A DNA stretch of 41,637 nucleotides from a bacterium (GTDB lineage Bacteria; Patescibacteriota; Saccharimonadia; Saccharimonadales; SZUA-47), in the NCBI GenBank assembly GCA_030430915.1, contig JAUIKH010000005.1:1-41637 (forward strand), in the 5' to 3' direction. Of this stretch, positions 15,108 to 21,487 are shown one piece after another. Numbering within the stretch: the first letter of the stretch is position 1; the number at the start of each line of letters is the position of its first letter. The notes below the pieces were generated by a model, which did no database searches, was not told the DNA's origin, and saw only the letters and a list, made by a program, of their open reading frames with translations. Both the position numbers and the translations under genes were made by a program.

Positions 15108-15665
15108 ATGAGAGTTAACCTTTGGTTCATATGGCTACTCATCAAAACAAGACCGTTTAGGTTCTTGTTGCTATGGTTTTCAATGCTTTGGGTATTTACG
15201 TATCTTACTAGCTTAGATCTCTTTGGCGCGATTTGGTCGAATCCAGTATTGAGTTTTGGCGACAAAATTTCGTTTATGTTCGATTCATTTATGAGCATCA
15301 TTTCAAATTTCAGTGATTTGAGAGTACTCTCGCTCATTGTCTTTTCGTTTGTTACGGCTGTTAACTTGACGTTGTTGTGGCAAACGATCAAACGAAAGAG
15401 TAAAGCCAAAGGCGCTAAAGCAAGCACCTTTGGTAGCGTCGGAGCAATTGTTGGCTCGCACTGTATTGCATGTGGCGGATCATTCCTAGCACCATTAATA
15501 ACCACTTTAGCTGGAAGCGGTGCGTACTTTAGTGGAGCAAGGGTTAACACGGCAATCGCGATAAGTGTTGTTATCAATGTACTGGCGATATTTTTCGTCG
15601 GCTACATGACTCTGAAGCTTGCTGATCAGGAGAAGAATTTCATATTGGAGGCGGATCATGTTTAA
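15108..15665 (+). CDS. Membrane protein with HCxxCGG motif, copper operon
   Basis: 185 residues with about four hydrophobic segments: near 8-36, 60-75, 80-105 (VLSLIVFSFVTAVNLTLLW) and 150-175. Between segments 3 and 4 is GSVGAIVGSHCIACGGSFLAPL, which places Cys-x-x-Cys next to a His at a membrane boundary. Such a pair could bind Cu(I) or form a redox disulphide. I do not recognise a named family. The ATG at 15108 lies 3 nt after the DUF3105 stop. The end of the gene overlaps a 19-codon mini-frame (15658-15717) that contains the next gene's ribosome site. Confidence 0.8.
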   Translation: MRVNLWFIWLLIKTRPFRFLLLWFSMLWVFTYLTSLDLFGAIWSNPVLSFGDKISFMFDSFMSIISNFSDLRVLSLIVFSFVTAVNLTLLWQTIKRKSKAKGAKASTFGSVGAIVGSHCIACGGSFLAPLITTLAGSGAYFSGARVNTAIAISVVINVLAIFFVGYMTLKLADQEKNFILEADHV

Positions 15666-15717
15666 GGGTAAAAACAGAAGAATTAATTTACAGCGAATAA
15701 CCATAAAGGAGGAGTAA
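15658..15717 (+). CDS. Possible 19-residue coupling peptide
   Basis: A mini-frame MFKGKNRRINLQRITIKEE begins with ATG overlapping the stop region of the preceding gene and ends TAA 1 nt before the next ATG. Its last codons are the strong ribosome site AAGGAGGAG. It may couple translation of the two neighbouring genes rather than make a functional peptide. Confidence 0.2.
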   Translation: MFKGKNRRINLQRITIKEE

Positions 15718-15718
15718 G

Positions 15719-16570
15719 ATGGAAAAACAAGAAAATACAACAGAAGAAAAACCTAAACAAGAAACGATACATTCCAGTAAGAAAAGCTGGTTTGTTAAAG
15801 GTGGAATTGTTGCTTTGGCGCTGCTGCTATTCAGTGGAAGCTACTATGGCTATCTCTATGCCTCAACTCCTTCTCACCTAAGAAATCCTGAGTTTGAGCA
15901 CTATCACCTAAGAACGCAGATTATTGTCGATGGTAAGCCTGTTGACTTCTCGCATGATGAATTTCAAGAGGACTACGACAAGAATTCGTGTAGTGCTGAA
16001 CTTACTGGCCAACCAATAGACTTTCATGACGAGATGGATCAAATGGCGCACGTGCATTGGCGCGGGATAACTGGTGGTGAGTTTCTCAAATTCTACGGCT
16101 GGAATCTAATAGGCGGTGAAGACGATTCCCTAGGTCGTCGATATGACCAAGGCATGATGCGCATGCACCATGTAAGGACTGCTGGGGACTTGCTCCCAGA
16201 GGTATCAGACAGCGCAAAATACTATATCTACATTGGTGATGAAAATAGTTACGAGCAGAAGAACTGGGACGAATTTCTCGAAATGGACTTAGAGGACTTT
16301 CTTGGTAAGAAGAGCTACCTAAACACGGATGGTGAAACTTCTTTCAACCCACTAGATTGGCTTACACAAAAAGCTTACGCACACGGTGATGAGGACGATG
16401 ATCACAATGAAGCATCTGAGTTCGAGAGTGATGAAGAAAAACTAGAAAGAATCAACAATTTAATAGGCAATATCGTCATGTTTGTGCAAGAGACAGAGCC
16501 TTCTGATGAGCAAATTCAGGACCGGTTCGACAGTCTTGTGCCACTTAGCGATAGTGTTTGTGGAGGATAA
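15719..16570 (+). CDS. His/Asp-rich membrane-anchored protein of the copper operon
   Basis: 283 residues with a very strong ribosome site (AAGGAGGAG). One N-terminal transmembrane helix (about 29-47) anchors an extracytoplasmic part. It begins EFEHYHLRTQIIVDGKPVDF, continues with CSAELTGQPIDFHDEMDQMAHVHWRGITGGEFLKFYGW, and contains GMMRMHHVRT. Near the C-terminus is AHGDEDDDHNEAS followed by an acidic helix ending in DSVCGG. The many His and Met residues at regular spots suggest a metal-binding fold. I do not recognise a named domain. Its position between an HCxxCGG membrane protein and a BNR propeller protein ties it to the operon. Two Cys (NSCSAE and the C-terminal one) could form a disulphide. 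Confidence 0.78.
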   Translation: MEKQENTTEEKPKQETIHSSKKSWFVKGGIVALALLLFSGSYYGYLYASTPSHLRNPEFEHYHLRTQIIVDGKPVDFSHDEFQEDYDKNSCSAELTGQPIDFHDEMDQMAHVHWRGITGGEFLKFYGWNLIGGEDDSLGRRYDQGMMRMHHVRTAGDLLPEVSDSAKYYIYIGDENSYEQKNWDEFLEMDLEDFLGKKSYLNTDGETSFNPLDWLTQKAYAHGDEDDDHNEASEFESDEEKLERINNLIGNIVMFVQETEPSDEQIQDRFDSLVPLSDSVCGG

Positions 16571-16573
16571 ACG

Positions 16574-17452
16574 ATGAATAACAAAATATTTTGGATCGTA
16601 ATTGCAGTAGTGGTTGTCATTATTGGAGTGTTCGTTCTGGCAAGCGATGACCAGCAGGGTGGCGAAGATACGGCAACCACGCAGTCTTTATCGCTTTCAG
16701 ACATTCATGGTCTTGAAGTTGATATTAATGATTCCGACAGGCTCTACTTGCCTAATCATCAAGGTCTGTATGTGCAAGGTGCAGACAGAGAAATAACGAG
16801 AGCAAGCGAAATATCTGATGATTTGATGAGCTTTGTAGTAAGTCCTACTGATAACAGCGTATTCTATGCCAGTGGGCACCCAAAGACTGGTGGTAACTTT
16901 GGCTTGATTCGCTCAGATGACGGTGGCGTGACCTGGAAGGCTGTGTCCGAAGGTCTTGACGGCCCTGTAGATTTTCATACTATGGCAATTGATGCGAAAG
17001 ACGATGACTACATTTATGGATATTATGCGGGTGCTCTTCAGCGTTCATTGGATCGCGGAGAGTCTTGGGAATACCTAAACGACGCACCCGACCAAATAAT
17101 CCAACTGAGTGCTGGTGTGGCTCAGGGGCAACTATATGCAGCAACCACTAACGGACTATATCGTAGCGATGATAGAGGTGAGAGCTGGGATCAATTCGCA
17201 TTTGATGGCGAGACCATCATTGCAATAGAGGTGAATCCAACGTCAGGTCAGTTGATTGCTAACACGAGCGCGCAGGGATTAGTTTTCTCAAATGATAAAG
17301 GACAAACTTGGAATAAGAGCGAGTTTGGAGCTACTGATACGGTGTTGTACCTTTCGTCATCAGCTTCAGAGCCAGAAAAATCTTACTTAATAACAAAGTC
17401 GCTAAAAATTTATAAAAGCGTAGATAATGGCGCCACTTGGTCTCTCCGTTAG
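16574..17452 (+). CDS. F510_1955-type BNR propeller protein, end of copper operon
   Basis: 292 residues: an N-terminal transmembrane helix (about 5-24) and an extracytoplasmic beta-propeller with five Asp-box repeats: SDDGGVTW, SLDRGESW, SDDRGESW, SNDKGQTW and SVDNGATW. The pattern matches the F510_1955 family glycosylhydrolase-like proteins often found with copper resistance genes in Actinobacteria and Firmicutes. Catalytic sialidase residues are not evident, so it more likely acts as a binding or assembly propeller than as a glycosidase. The ATG lies 3 nt after the preceding stop. It is the last gene in the plus-strand operon that begins at csoR. No hairpin terminator immediately follows. 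Confidence 0.8.
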   Translation: MNNKIFWIVIAVVVVIIGVFVLASDDQQGGEDTATTQSLSLSDIHGLEVDINDSDRLYLPNHQGLYVQGADREITRASEISDDLMSFVVSPTDNSVFYASGHPKTGGNFGLIRSDDGGVTWKAVSEGLDGPVDFHTMAIDAKDDDYIYGYYAGALQRSLDRGESWEYLNDAPDQIIQLSAGVAQGQLYAATTNGLYRSDDRGESWDQFAFDGETIIAIEVNPTSGQLIANTSAQGLVFSNDKGQTWNKSEFGATDTVLYLSSSASEPEKSYLITKSLKIYKSVDNGATWSLR

Positions 17453-17488
17453 CAGTATAGTAAGCCAACCTCACAATTTGAGTGTCAC

Positions 17489-17682
17489 GGTCATGGAACC
17501 TGGTCGGGTTTTGGGGTGCTTGGTCGCCTACGGGGAAACAGGTCGCGGTTAGAACTTTTTATCAGGGGTGAAATGAAAAAACCACCATTTCTGGTGGTTC
17601 TAACATTTGTAGCTTGTAATCACTACTGTACTTATTCTCTGAGACTCAGGAGTGAATGAGGGACAGGTCATGGAACCTGGTC
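17489..17682. repeat. 17-bp direct repeat pair between the island and tRNA-Asn
   Basis: GGTCATGGAACCTGGTC occurs at 17489-17505 and again at 17666-17682. The stretch between also has GGTCG twice more. The pair flanks the tRNA terminator and lies at the island boundary, so it may be attachment-site remains. The remaining sequence between 17453 and 17703 shows no coding. Confidence 0.6.
17574..17599 (-). terminator. Terminator downstream of tRNA-Asn
   Basis: Read on the minus strand, AACCACCA, GAAA, TGGTGGTT (17599-17580) form an 8-bp stem followed by a T run. It lies about 105 bases beyond the 3' end of tRNA-Asn and would end its transcript. Confidence 0.8.
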
Positions 17683-17703
17683 ACTCGATTTCACTGCTGG
17701 GCT

Positions 17704-17778
17704 TGGCTCCGGAGACTGGATTCGAACCAGCGACCTCGAAGTTAACAGCTTCTTGCTCTACCACTGAGCTACTCCGGA
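17704..17778 (-). tRNA. tRNA-Asn (anticodon GTT), CCA encoded
   Basis: The minus-strand sequence folds as a standard tRNA: acceptor TCCGGAG/CTCCGGA, D-stem GCTC/GAGC with a short loop, anticodon loop CTGTTAA (anticodon GTT), T-arm GCTGG-TTCGAAT-CCAGT. The discriminator base is G, as expected for Asn, and the CCA end is encoded (17706-17704). There is an A-G mismatch at the top of the anticodon stem. The accessory island adjoins its 3' side; the GIY-YIG cassette adjoins its 5' side. Confidence 0.95.
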
Positions 17779-17800
17779 AAATTTCACTTTATTCTAGTAG

Positions 17801-17840
17801 CTTGCTCTACCTTCGCTGTACAGCGAAGAGCTACTGCGGA
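17801..17840 (-). repeat. tRNA-Asn 5'-half repeat with palindromic D-loop, copy A
   Basis: On the minus strand this copy reads TCCGCAGTAGCTC, then the perfect 16-bp palindrome TTCGCTGTACAGCGAA, then GGTAGAGCAAG. The outer parts equal the tRNA-Asn 5' half (one G to C change), and the palindrome replaces the D-loop bases AGT. It lies 22 nt upstream of the intact tRNA and overlaps the 3' end of the GIY-YIG gene, supplying its TAG stop. Confidence 0.92.
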
Positions 17841-18079
17841 ATAAAAGATTTAATGAACATCCGCCCGTTACCTGATTTGAGTTGCTTTTCTCTTATCAAG
17901 GCTTCAGAGCGAGTGGCAACTGATTCTTTATAAATCAATTCCCATTCACCCGGAAATCTAGATGTGTAAGACTTGAAGGTATGATCATTGTGCTCCTCTA
18001 GTCTTTTATCTATATTGTGGGTTTGTCCTATATAGTACTTCTTACAATTACCATTGTATATAGCGTATATAAAGAACAT
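17831..18079 (-). CDS. Small GIY-YIG nuclease
   Basis: 82 residues covering one GIY-YIG domain: FFIYAIYNGNCKKYYIGQT (the Tyr...YIG pair), DKRLEEHN (catalytic Arg in DKRLxEH), then WELIYKESVATRSEALIREKQLKS with the metal-binding Glu. This is the standalone URI/UvrC-type class. Its family includes restriction and homing nucleases; the target here is unknown. The gene sits between two 40-bp tRNA-derived repeats, and its last codons (ending FIPQ, stop TAG) are read from repeat A. TAAAAT (18091-18086) ends 6 nt before the ATG, so its transcript is probably leaderless and starts within 15 nt of repeat B. The transcript would run on into tRNA-Asn. Confidence 0.88.
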   Translation of the reverse strand: MFFIYAIYNGNCKKYYIGQTHNIDKRLEEHNDHTFKSYTSRFPGEWELIYKESVATRSEALIREKQLKSGNGRMFIKSFIPQ

Positions 18080-18092
18080 ATAATTATTTTAA

Positions 18093-18132
18093 CTTGCTCT
18101 ACCTTCGCTGTACAGCGAAGAGCTACTCCGGA
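18093..18132 (-). repeat. tRNA-Asn 5'-half repeat with palindromic D-loop, copy B
   Basis: On the minus strand it reads TCCGGAGTAGCTC, the palindrome TTCGCTGTACAGCGAA, then GGTAGAGCAAG. It matches copy A at 39 of 40 positions and matches the intact tRNA exactly outside the D-loop substitution. It lies just upstream of the GIY-YIG promoter. Confidence 0.92.
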
Positions 18133-18217
18133 TTAAAGATAAAGTATACTACTAATTTAGCAAAGTTTATCAGGGGTAGATTATACGGATTTTTTAGGCC
18201 AACGTCAACAAAAGACT

Positions 18218-18640
18218 CTATCTAGAGAGTCTTAAGTACGGTTTATTTAAATAAAATAGAAATTTTTTAGTTTTACGATCTAGTAATATCAAGTGAGAGT
18301 GCAGGTGTGTAACCGTTTTTCTGTTTGACTTTGGGGCCCTAGACCACAAATCATAGCCTTCTTTCTCGTAGGAACTTACAATATCAAAGTACTCAATTAT
18401 TTCATGAGAGGAAAAATCAGACAGGGAATCAGTGTGTTTTTTAGGCACTATCATCAAGTGATCTTTAACGCCTTGTCCATCCCAGACAGAATAAGCAAAT
18501 TTATTTTTAATAATAAAAAAAGATTTAGTTTCTTTAAAAACTTCATCACTTGAAGGGCTACAAAAAACACATCTATTTTGCATCTTATTTTTGCGGTACT
18601 TTGAATAACGCTTTTCTTCTTTTATTGAGCGAGTAGCCAT
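18218..18640 (-). CDS. HIT-family nucleotide hydrolase/transferase
   Basis: 140 residues. A CVFC pair near residue 24 (part of the zinc site seen in Hint/Fhit-type HIT proteins) precedes a HIT domain: FFIIKNKFAYSVWDGQGVKDHLMIVPKKH, then the catalytic triad motif VTHLHSHLIL (HxHxHxx). HIT enzymes cleave nucleoside phosphoramidates or dinucleoside polyphosphates in the cytoplasm. The N-terminus is strongly basic (KEEKRYSKYRKNK). TATAAT ends exactly 6 nt before the ATG with no Shine-Dalgarno, so a leaderless mRNA is likely. It stands alone, convergent with nothing and separated from the tRNA cassette by about 85 bases. Confidence 0.88.
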   Translation of the reverse strand: MATRSIKEEKRYSKYRKNKMQNRCVFCSPSSDEVFKETKSFFIIKNKFAYSVWDGQGVKDHLMIVPKKHTDSLSDFSSHEIIEYFDIVSSYEKEGYDLWSRAPKSNRKTVTHLHSHLILLDRKTKKFLFYLNKPYLRLSR

Positions 18641-18704
18641 ATAGCTATTATAAAACTATAATAATACTAATCAACAAGAAATGACTTTTTAAAAATTTAT
18701 TTTA

Positions 18705-18737
18705 AAATCATATTTAAATCATATTTAAATATGATTT
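18705..18737. repeat. 33-bp repeat, copy 2 (three 11-mers), upstream of uppP
   Basis: Identical over all 33 bases to 2114-2146: two direct AAATCATATTT units and one inverted AAATATGATTT. It ends 33 bases before the uppP -10 box, in the position of an upstream operator or activator site, between the divergent HIT gene and uppP. Confidence 0.9.
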
Positions 18738-18770
18738 AAGCACTTAGTTTTTTTATGCACTGCGCTATCG

Positions 18771-18776
18771 TATAAT
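18771..18776 (+). promoter_or_regulatory. uppP -10 box (leaderless)
   Basis: Perfect TATAAT ending 7 nt before the uppP ATG, without a Shine-Dalgarno site. The -35 region is only a T run, so an activator acting from the 33-bp repeat is conceivable. Confidence 0.6.
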
Positions 18777-18783
18777 TACTGTT

Positions 18784-19557
18784 ATGTCTATTTTAGAAGC
18801 GATAGTACTAGGAGTGATACAAGGAATAACAGAGTTTATACCTGTTTCTAGCTCTGGTCATCTATTAATAACACACGAGATATTCAATAATGCAAGCAAC
18901 TCATTGGCTTTCGATGTAGCATTGCATGTAGGTACGCTACTTGCTCTTTTGCTTTATTTTAAGGGTGACTTATTGGATTTGGCTAAGAATATTAAATCCA
19001 AGAACAAACAAGGTAGACTTGCAAGATTGTTGATAATTGCAACCATACCTGCTGCACTAGCTGGTTTGATGCTCGGGGGCTATATAGATGACAATCTTAG
19101 GACACCTTTCATAGTTGCCATAACTTTAGCTTTTGGCGGAGTGCTAATGATTATAATAGACGTAATTTCTGGCAATAAAGAACCCAAAGAGGTGAATACA
19201 AAACAGGGCTTAAGTATTGGCTTTGCCCAAATGTTGGCACTGGTACCTGGAGTTTCACGCTCAGGAGTAACAATTACCACCGGTATGTTAGTTGGCTTAG
19301 GCAGGGAACAAGCAGCCAGATTTTCCTTTTTGCTAGCAGTTCCAATTATTGCTGGTTCAGCATTGGGTGTTCTAGTCGGTGGAACTTCTGAGGTAACGGT
19401 GGGAGAAGCACAAATAATAGCTGGTATCATTGCTGCATTTATTAGTGGTTTATTGTCCATCAAGTTCCTACTTGGGATAATTGAGAGGGTTGGCCTAACA
19501 CCTTTCGGAATTTATAGGATTATACTTGCGGTCATAGTTGTTATACTTTTAGTGTAG
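18784..19557 (+). CDS. uppP: Undecaprenyl-diphosphatase (BacA type)
   Basis: 257 residues, eight-helix membrane enzyme that removes a phosphate from undecaprenyl diphosphate to recycle the lipid carrier for peptidoglycan synthesis. Both signature motifs are clear: GITEFIPVSSSGHLL near the N-terminus (residues about 15-28) and ALVPGVSRSGVTIT (about 154-166). Length and helix pattern are normal for the family. The start follows a perfect TATAAT by 7 nt. A gene for an anchored unknown protein follows after 31 nt on the same strand and may be co-transcribed. Confidence 0.96.
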   Translation: MSILEAIVLGVIQGITEFIPVSSSGHLLITHEIFNNASNSLAFDVALHVGTLLALLLYFKGDLLDLAKNIKSKNKQGRLARLLIIATIPAALAGLMLGGYIDDNLRTPFIVAITLAFGGVLMIIIDVISGNKEPKEVNTKQGLSIGFAQMLALVPGVSRSGVTITTGMLVGLGREQAARFSFLLAVPIIAGSALGVLVGGTSEVTVGEAQIIAGIIAAFISGLLSIKFLLGIIERVGLTPFGIYRIILAVIVVILLV

Positions 19558-19588
19558 AATGTATATAAGGTAAGGTTTAAATAATTTT

Positions 19589-20248
19589 ATGAGTAAAAAC
19601 AGTAAATCTAGAAAAATATTACTAACTATAAATATAATTGCTCTGATAGGGTTGTCTGGTGCAACGGCTTATCTATTTATGGAGAATCGTGATTTACAAG
19701 AGCAAGCCACACTATCAAATGAAGAGAAGAACCAAAGAATAATAGATGAAGTAAATGAAGTCTACAGCCTGCCTGATGAAGACCCAGTGATTGGGTATGT
19801 AAAAGATGTTGATAAATTTAAAAATGATTTTCCAGCTTTTGAGAACGATGACGTTAAGCTGGATGATATCCTACTGTTTTATCGTAAGGCTAGGCTAAAT
19901 GTACTGTATAGACAAAGTGAAAAGCGAGTGGTTAAAACTGCTAATGTAGCAGTACCTTTTTCTGTTGAGTTAGTAGGTTCGGAAAAGGCGATTTCTGATG
20001 CAGAAAAGAAATTAGGTAAATTCAATGATCAGATTACGATTACTAAAACAGTTAGTGACGGCATAACACAATCCTTTGTAATAGATGTTGAAGGTGATCA
20101 ATCAGCTGTTGCTGAAGCAATTGCAGAAGAGCTAAAATATGAAATTGGTTCTACATTACCTTCGAATATCCAAGCTAACGACCAAACAGAAATAGTAATC
20201 ATTGTTAAGGACTCAACTACAAAACCTACAACTGAGCAAACACCGTAA
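19589..20248 (+). CDS. Membrane-anchored protein of unknown function
   Basis: 219 residues. Basic N-terminus, one transmembrane helix (about 10-30), then a short coiled-coil-like stretch (MENRDLQEQATLSNEEKNQR) and an extracytoplasmic domain. The middle has VYSLPDEDPVIGYVKDVDKFKNDFPAF and DILLFYRKARLNVLYRQSEKRVV, and the end is Thr/Gln/Pro-rich. This architecture is common among uncharacterised Saccharibacteria proteins, but I know no function. It follows uppP by 31 nt and converges on the HX4D protein gene. Confidence 0.75.
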   Translation: MSKNSKSRKILLTINIIALIGLSGATAYLFMENRDLQEQATLSNEEKNQRIIDEVNEVYSLPDEDPVIGYVKDVDKFKNDFPAFENDDVKLDDILLFYRKARLNVLYRQSEKRVVKTANVAVPFSVELVGSEKAISDAEKKLGKFNDQITITKTVSDGITQSFVIDVEGDQSAVAEAIAEELKYEIGSTLPSNIQANDQTEIVIIVKDSTTKPTTEQTP

Positions 20249-20276
20249 TAATTAGAAAAATCAAATAGATTTGAAG

Positions 20277-21236
20277 CTATTGTACAACTGGTAAATTGCC
20301 GTCTTCATCGTAGGTGTAAACACCACCATCTATAGTTTCTATGCCAGTTATTAGTCTGCCCATTAGTCTTGGTATGTCTTCTTTATCAGTGACTCTCATA
20401 GGAAGATTGTCGATAAAAAACCTAGGATTTTCTTCTTCTAGTCTAATTGCAGTTGCAATAGTTTCAGTCTTTTCGATACCGGTAAATTTTAAAATACCTT
20501 CACTTACCCGTCCTATTACTTTTGTTTTGTGCCGATCACCAGCTAATTCTTTATTAACTGTTCCGGGCAGGGCGACGCCAATTAGCATAGGGGGTGCGGA
20601 CTTTTGTTTTTTACCTATAGCCCTATGTCTCTCCATATCGTGCGTGACGTTCAAACTCGCAGCCTTATTATAAAGTTTCATGTGTTGCTCATTAAATTTA
20701 CCATCAGTGCTCAAAGTTCTAGGTATAGTAAGGTATGTTCTATCAAAGCCTAGCTCAAATAGCTCTCTTGCTGGAGTTGGCTCATCACCTAACTTAACAC
20801 CAAGAAAATCCACCATTTTACTAACGATTAATCCGCTTCTATGAGGTATATCAGCCCGCTTAATGGTGTAAGACAGAGCTAAGTGTGACAATGCTATATC
20901 TATAAGTTCTGCATGATCAGTGCCGTTTATTACATTATTTCCACCTTTTAAAAGCTCAATTAATCTGTTTATCCCGTCACTTTCTTCGTATGTTTCAGCA
21001 AAAACATTTTCCAAGGCAGGAAATCTAGTATCAATATCGTTAGCAATCGTAGCGCCAATGTCTGGGTCTAAAACTTTTCCTTCACCATTTATTGATGTGT
21101 GTGTCATTCTTTGACCAGGATATTTTTCAGGATCAATATCCAAAGTAACTAACATTGGATGTGAACCTTCATGTTTTTGAGCGATACCGTGAAGTTCTTC
21201 CATCATTGCTAGCTCAGCGTTTTTTATGTAACTCAT
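20277..21236 (-). CDS. Unknown protein with HX4D acyltransferase-like motif
   Basis: 319 residues from the ATG at 21236; a longer frame upstream lacks protein-like sequence and runs into the riboswitch, so it was not used. No signal peptide or membrane helix is obvious. Landmarks: NGTDHAELIDIALSHLALSY, where His-Ala-Glu-Leu-Ile-Asp fits the HX4D catalytic motif of glycerolipid acyltransferases; RTYLTIPRTLSTDGKFN; and PPMLIGVALPGTVNKE, in the place where PlsC-type enzymes have a conserved Pro-Glu-Gly block. The match is partial, so the acyltransferase idea is only a hypothesis. The gene is divergent from the riboswitch-controlled operon. Confidence 0.7.
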   Translation of the reverse strand: MSYIKNAELAMMEELHGIAQKHEGSHPMLVTLDIDPEKYPGQRMTHTSINGEGKVLDPDIGATIANDIDTRFPALENVFAETYEESDGINRLIELLKGGNNVINGTDHAELIDIALSHLALSYTIKRADIPHRSGLIVSKMVDFLGVKLGDEPTPARELFELGFDRTYLTIPRTLSTDGKFNEQHMKLYNKAASLNVTHDMERHRAIGKKQKSAPPMLIGVALPGTVNKELAGDRHKTKVIGRVSEGILKFTGIEKTETIATAIRLEEENPRFFIDNLPMRVTDKEDIPRLMGRLITGIETIDGGVYTYDEDGNLPVVQ

Positions 21237-21274
21237 AAGATTAAAGGTACTATAGCAAATGTGGCTAAAAATAC

Positions 21275-21444
21275 TATATCTAGTGTATGAACTTAATGGT
21301 AAACTACTAATACTTAACAATTATTAAAGTTGGAAAAGAGTTAAAATCTCTTACTGTGCCGCAACTGTAATTTCGTTTTTTTAAACGAATAAGTCAGACA
21401 CAACTTATTAAAGTTAATTCCCGAGCAGGAAGACTTATATATAG
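21275..21444 (+). promoter_or_regulatory. Cobalamin riboswitch aptamer
   Basis: Conserved elements of the B12 aptamer appear in order: ATTATTAAAGTTGGAA (the TTAATaGGGAA region), AAGAG-TTAAAAT-CTCTT (P4 stem with the A-rich loop), TGCCGCAACTGTAA (the B12 box core, about 21357-21370), a hairpin TTCGTTT/AAACGAA, AAGTCAGAC, and GAGCAGGAAGACTT (21423-21436, the 3' conserved segment). CTATAT (21275) and ATATAG (21439-21444) can close P1. B12 binding is known to stabilise such aptamers and switch the downstream hairpin. The region is divergent from the minus-strand gene ending its start at 21236. Boundaries are approximate. Confidence 0.82.
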
Positions 21445-21452
21445 CAATATAT

Positions 21453-21486
21453 CCCTCTTTCTGTTCTATAAGAAAGAGGGTTTTTT
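21453..21486 (+). terminator. Riboswitch expression platform: terminator that also buries the ribosome site
   Basis: CCCTCTTTCT (21453-21462) pairs with AGAAAGAGGG (21471-21480), followed by six T residues and, one base later, the ATG at 21488. The 3' arm contains AGAGGG, which is also the only Shine-Dalgarno site for the gene. The hairpin can therefore stop transcription or block translation when the aptamer is in the ligand-bound state. Confidence 0.85.
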
Positions 21487-21487
21487 A

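Noticed and set aside
17652-17933. Plus-strand open frame of 93 codons reading GLAPETGFEPATSKLT
   Set aside because: It is the antisense translation of the tRNA-Asn gene and repeat A, a well-known kind of spurious protein prediction near tRNAs.
21237-21320. 28-codon N-terminal extension of the HX4D protein gene
   Set aside because: The extension has no protein-like pattern and lies between the gene and the riboswitch; MSYIKNAELAMMEEL at 21236 is a natural start.
21453-21486. Hairpin as an ordinary terminator of an upstream gene
   Set aside because: The upstream gene is divergent, so no plus-strand gene ends here; the hairpin belongs to the riboswitch leader.
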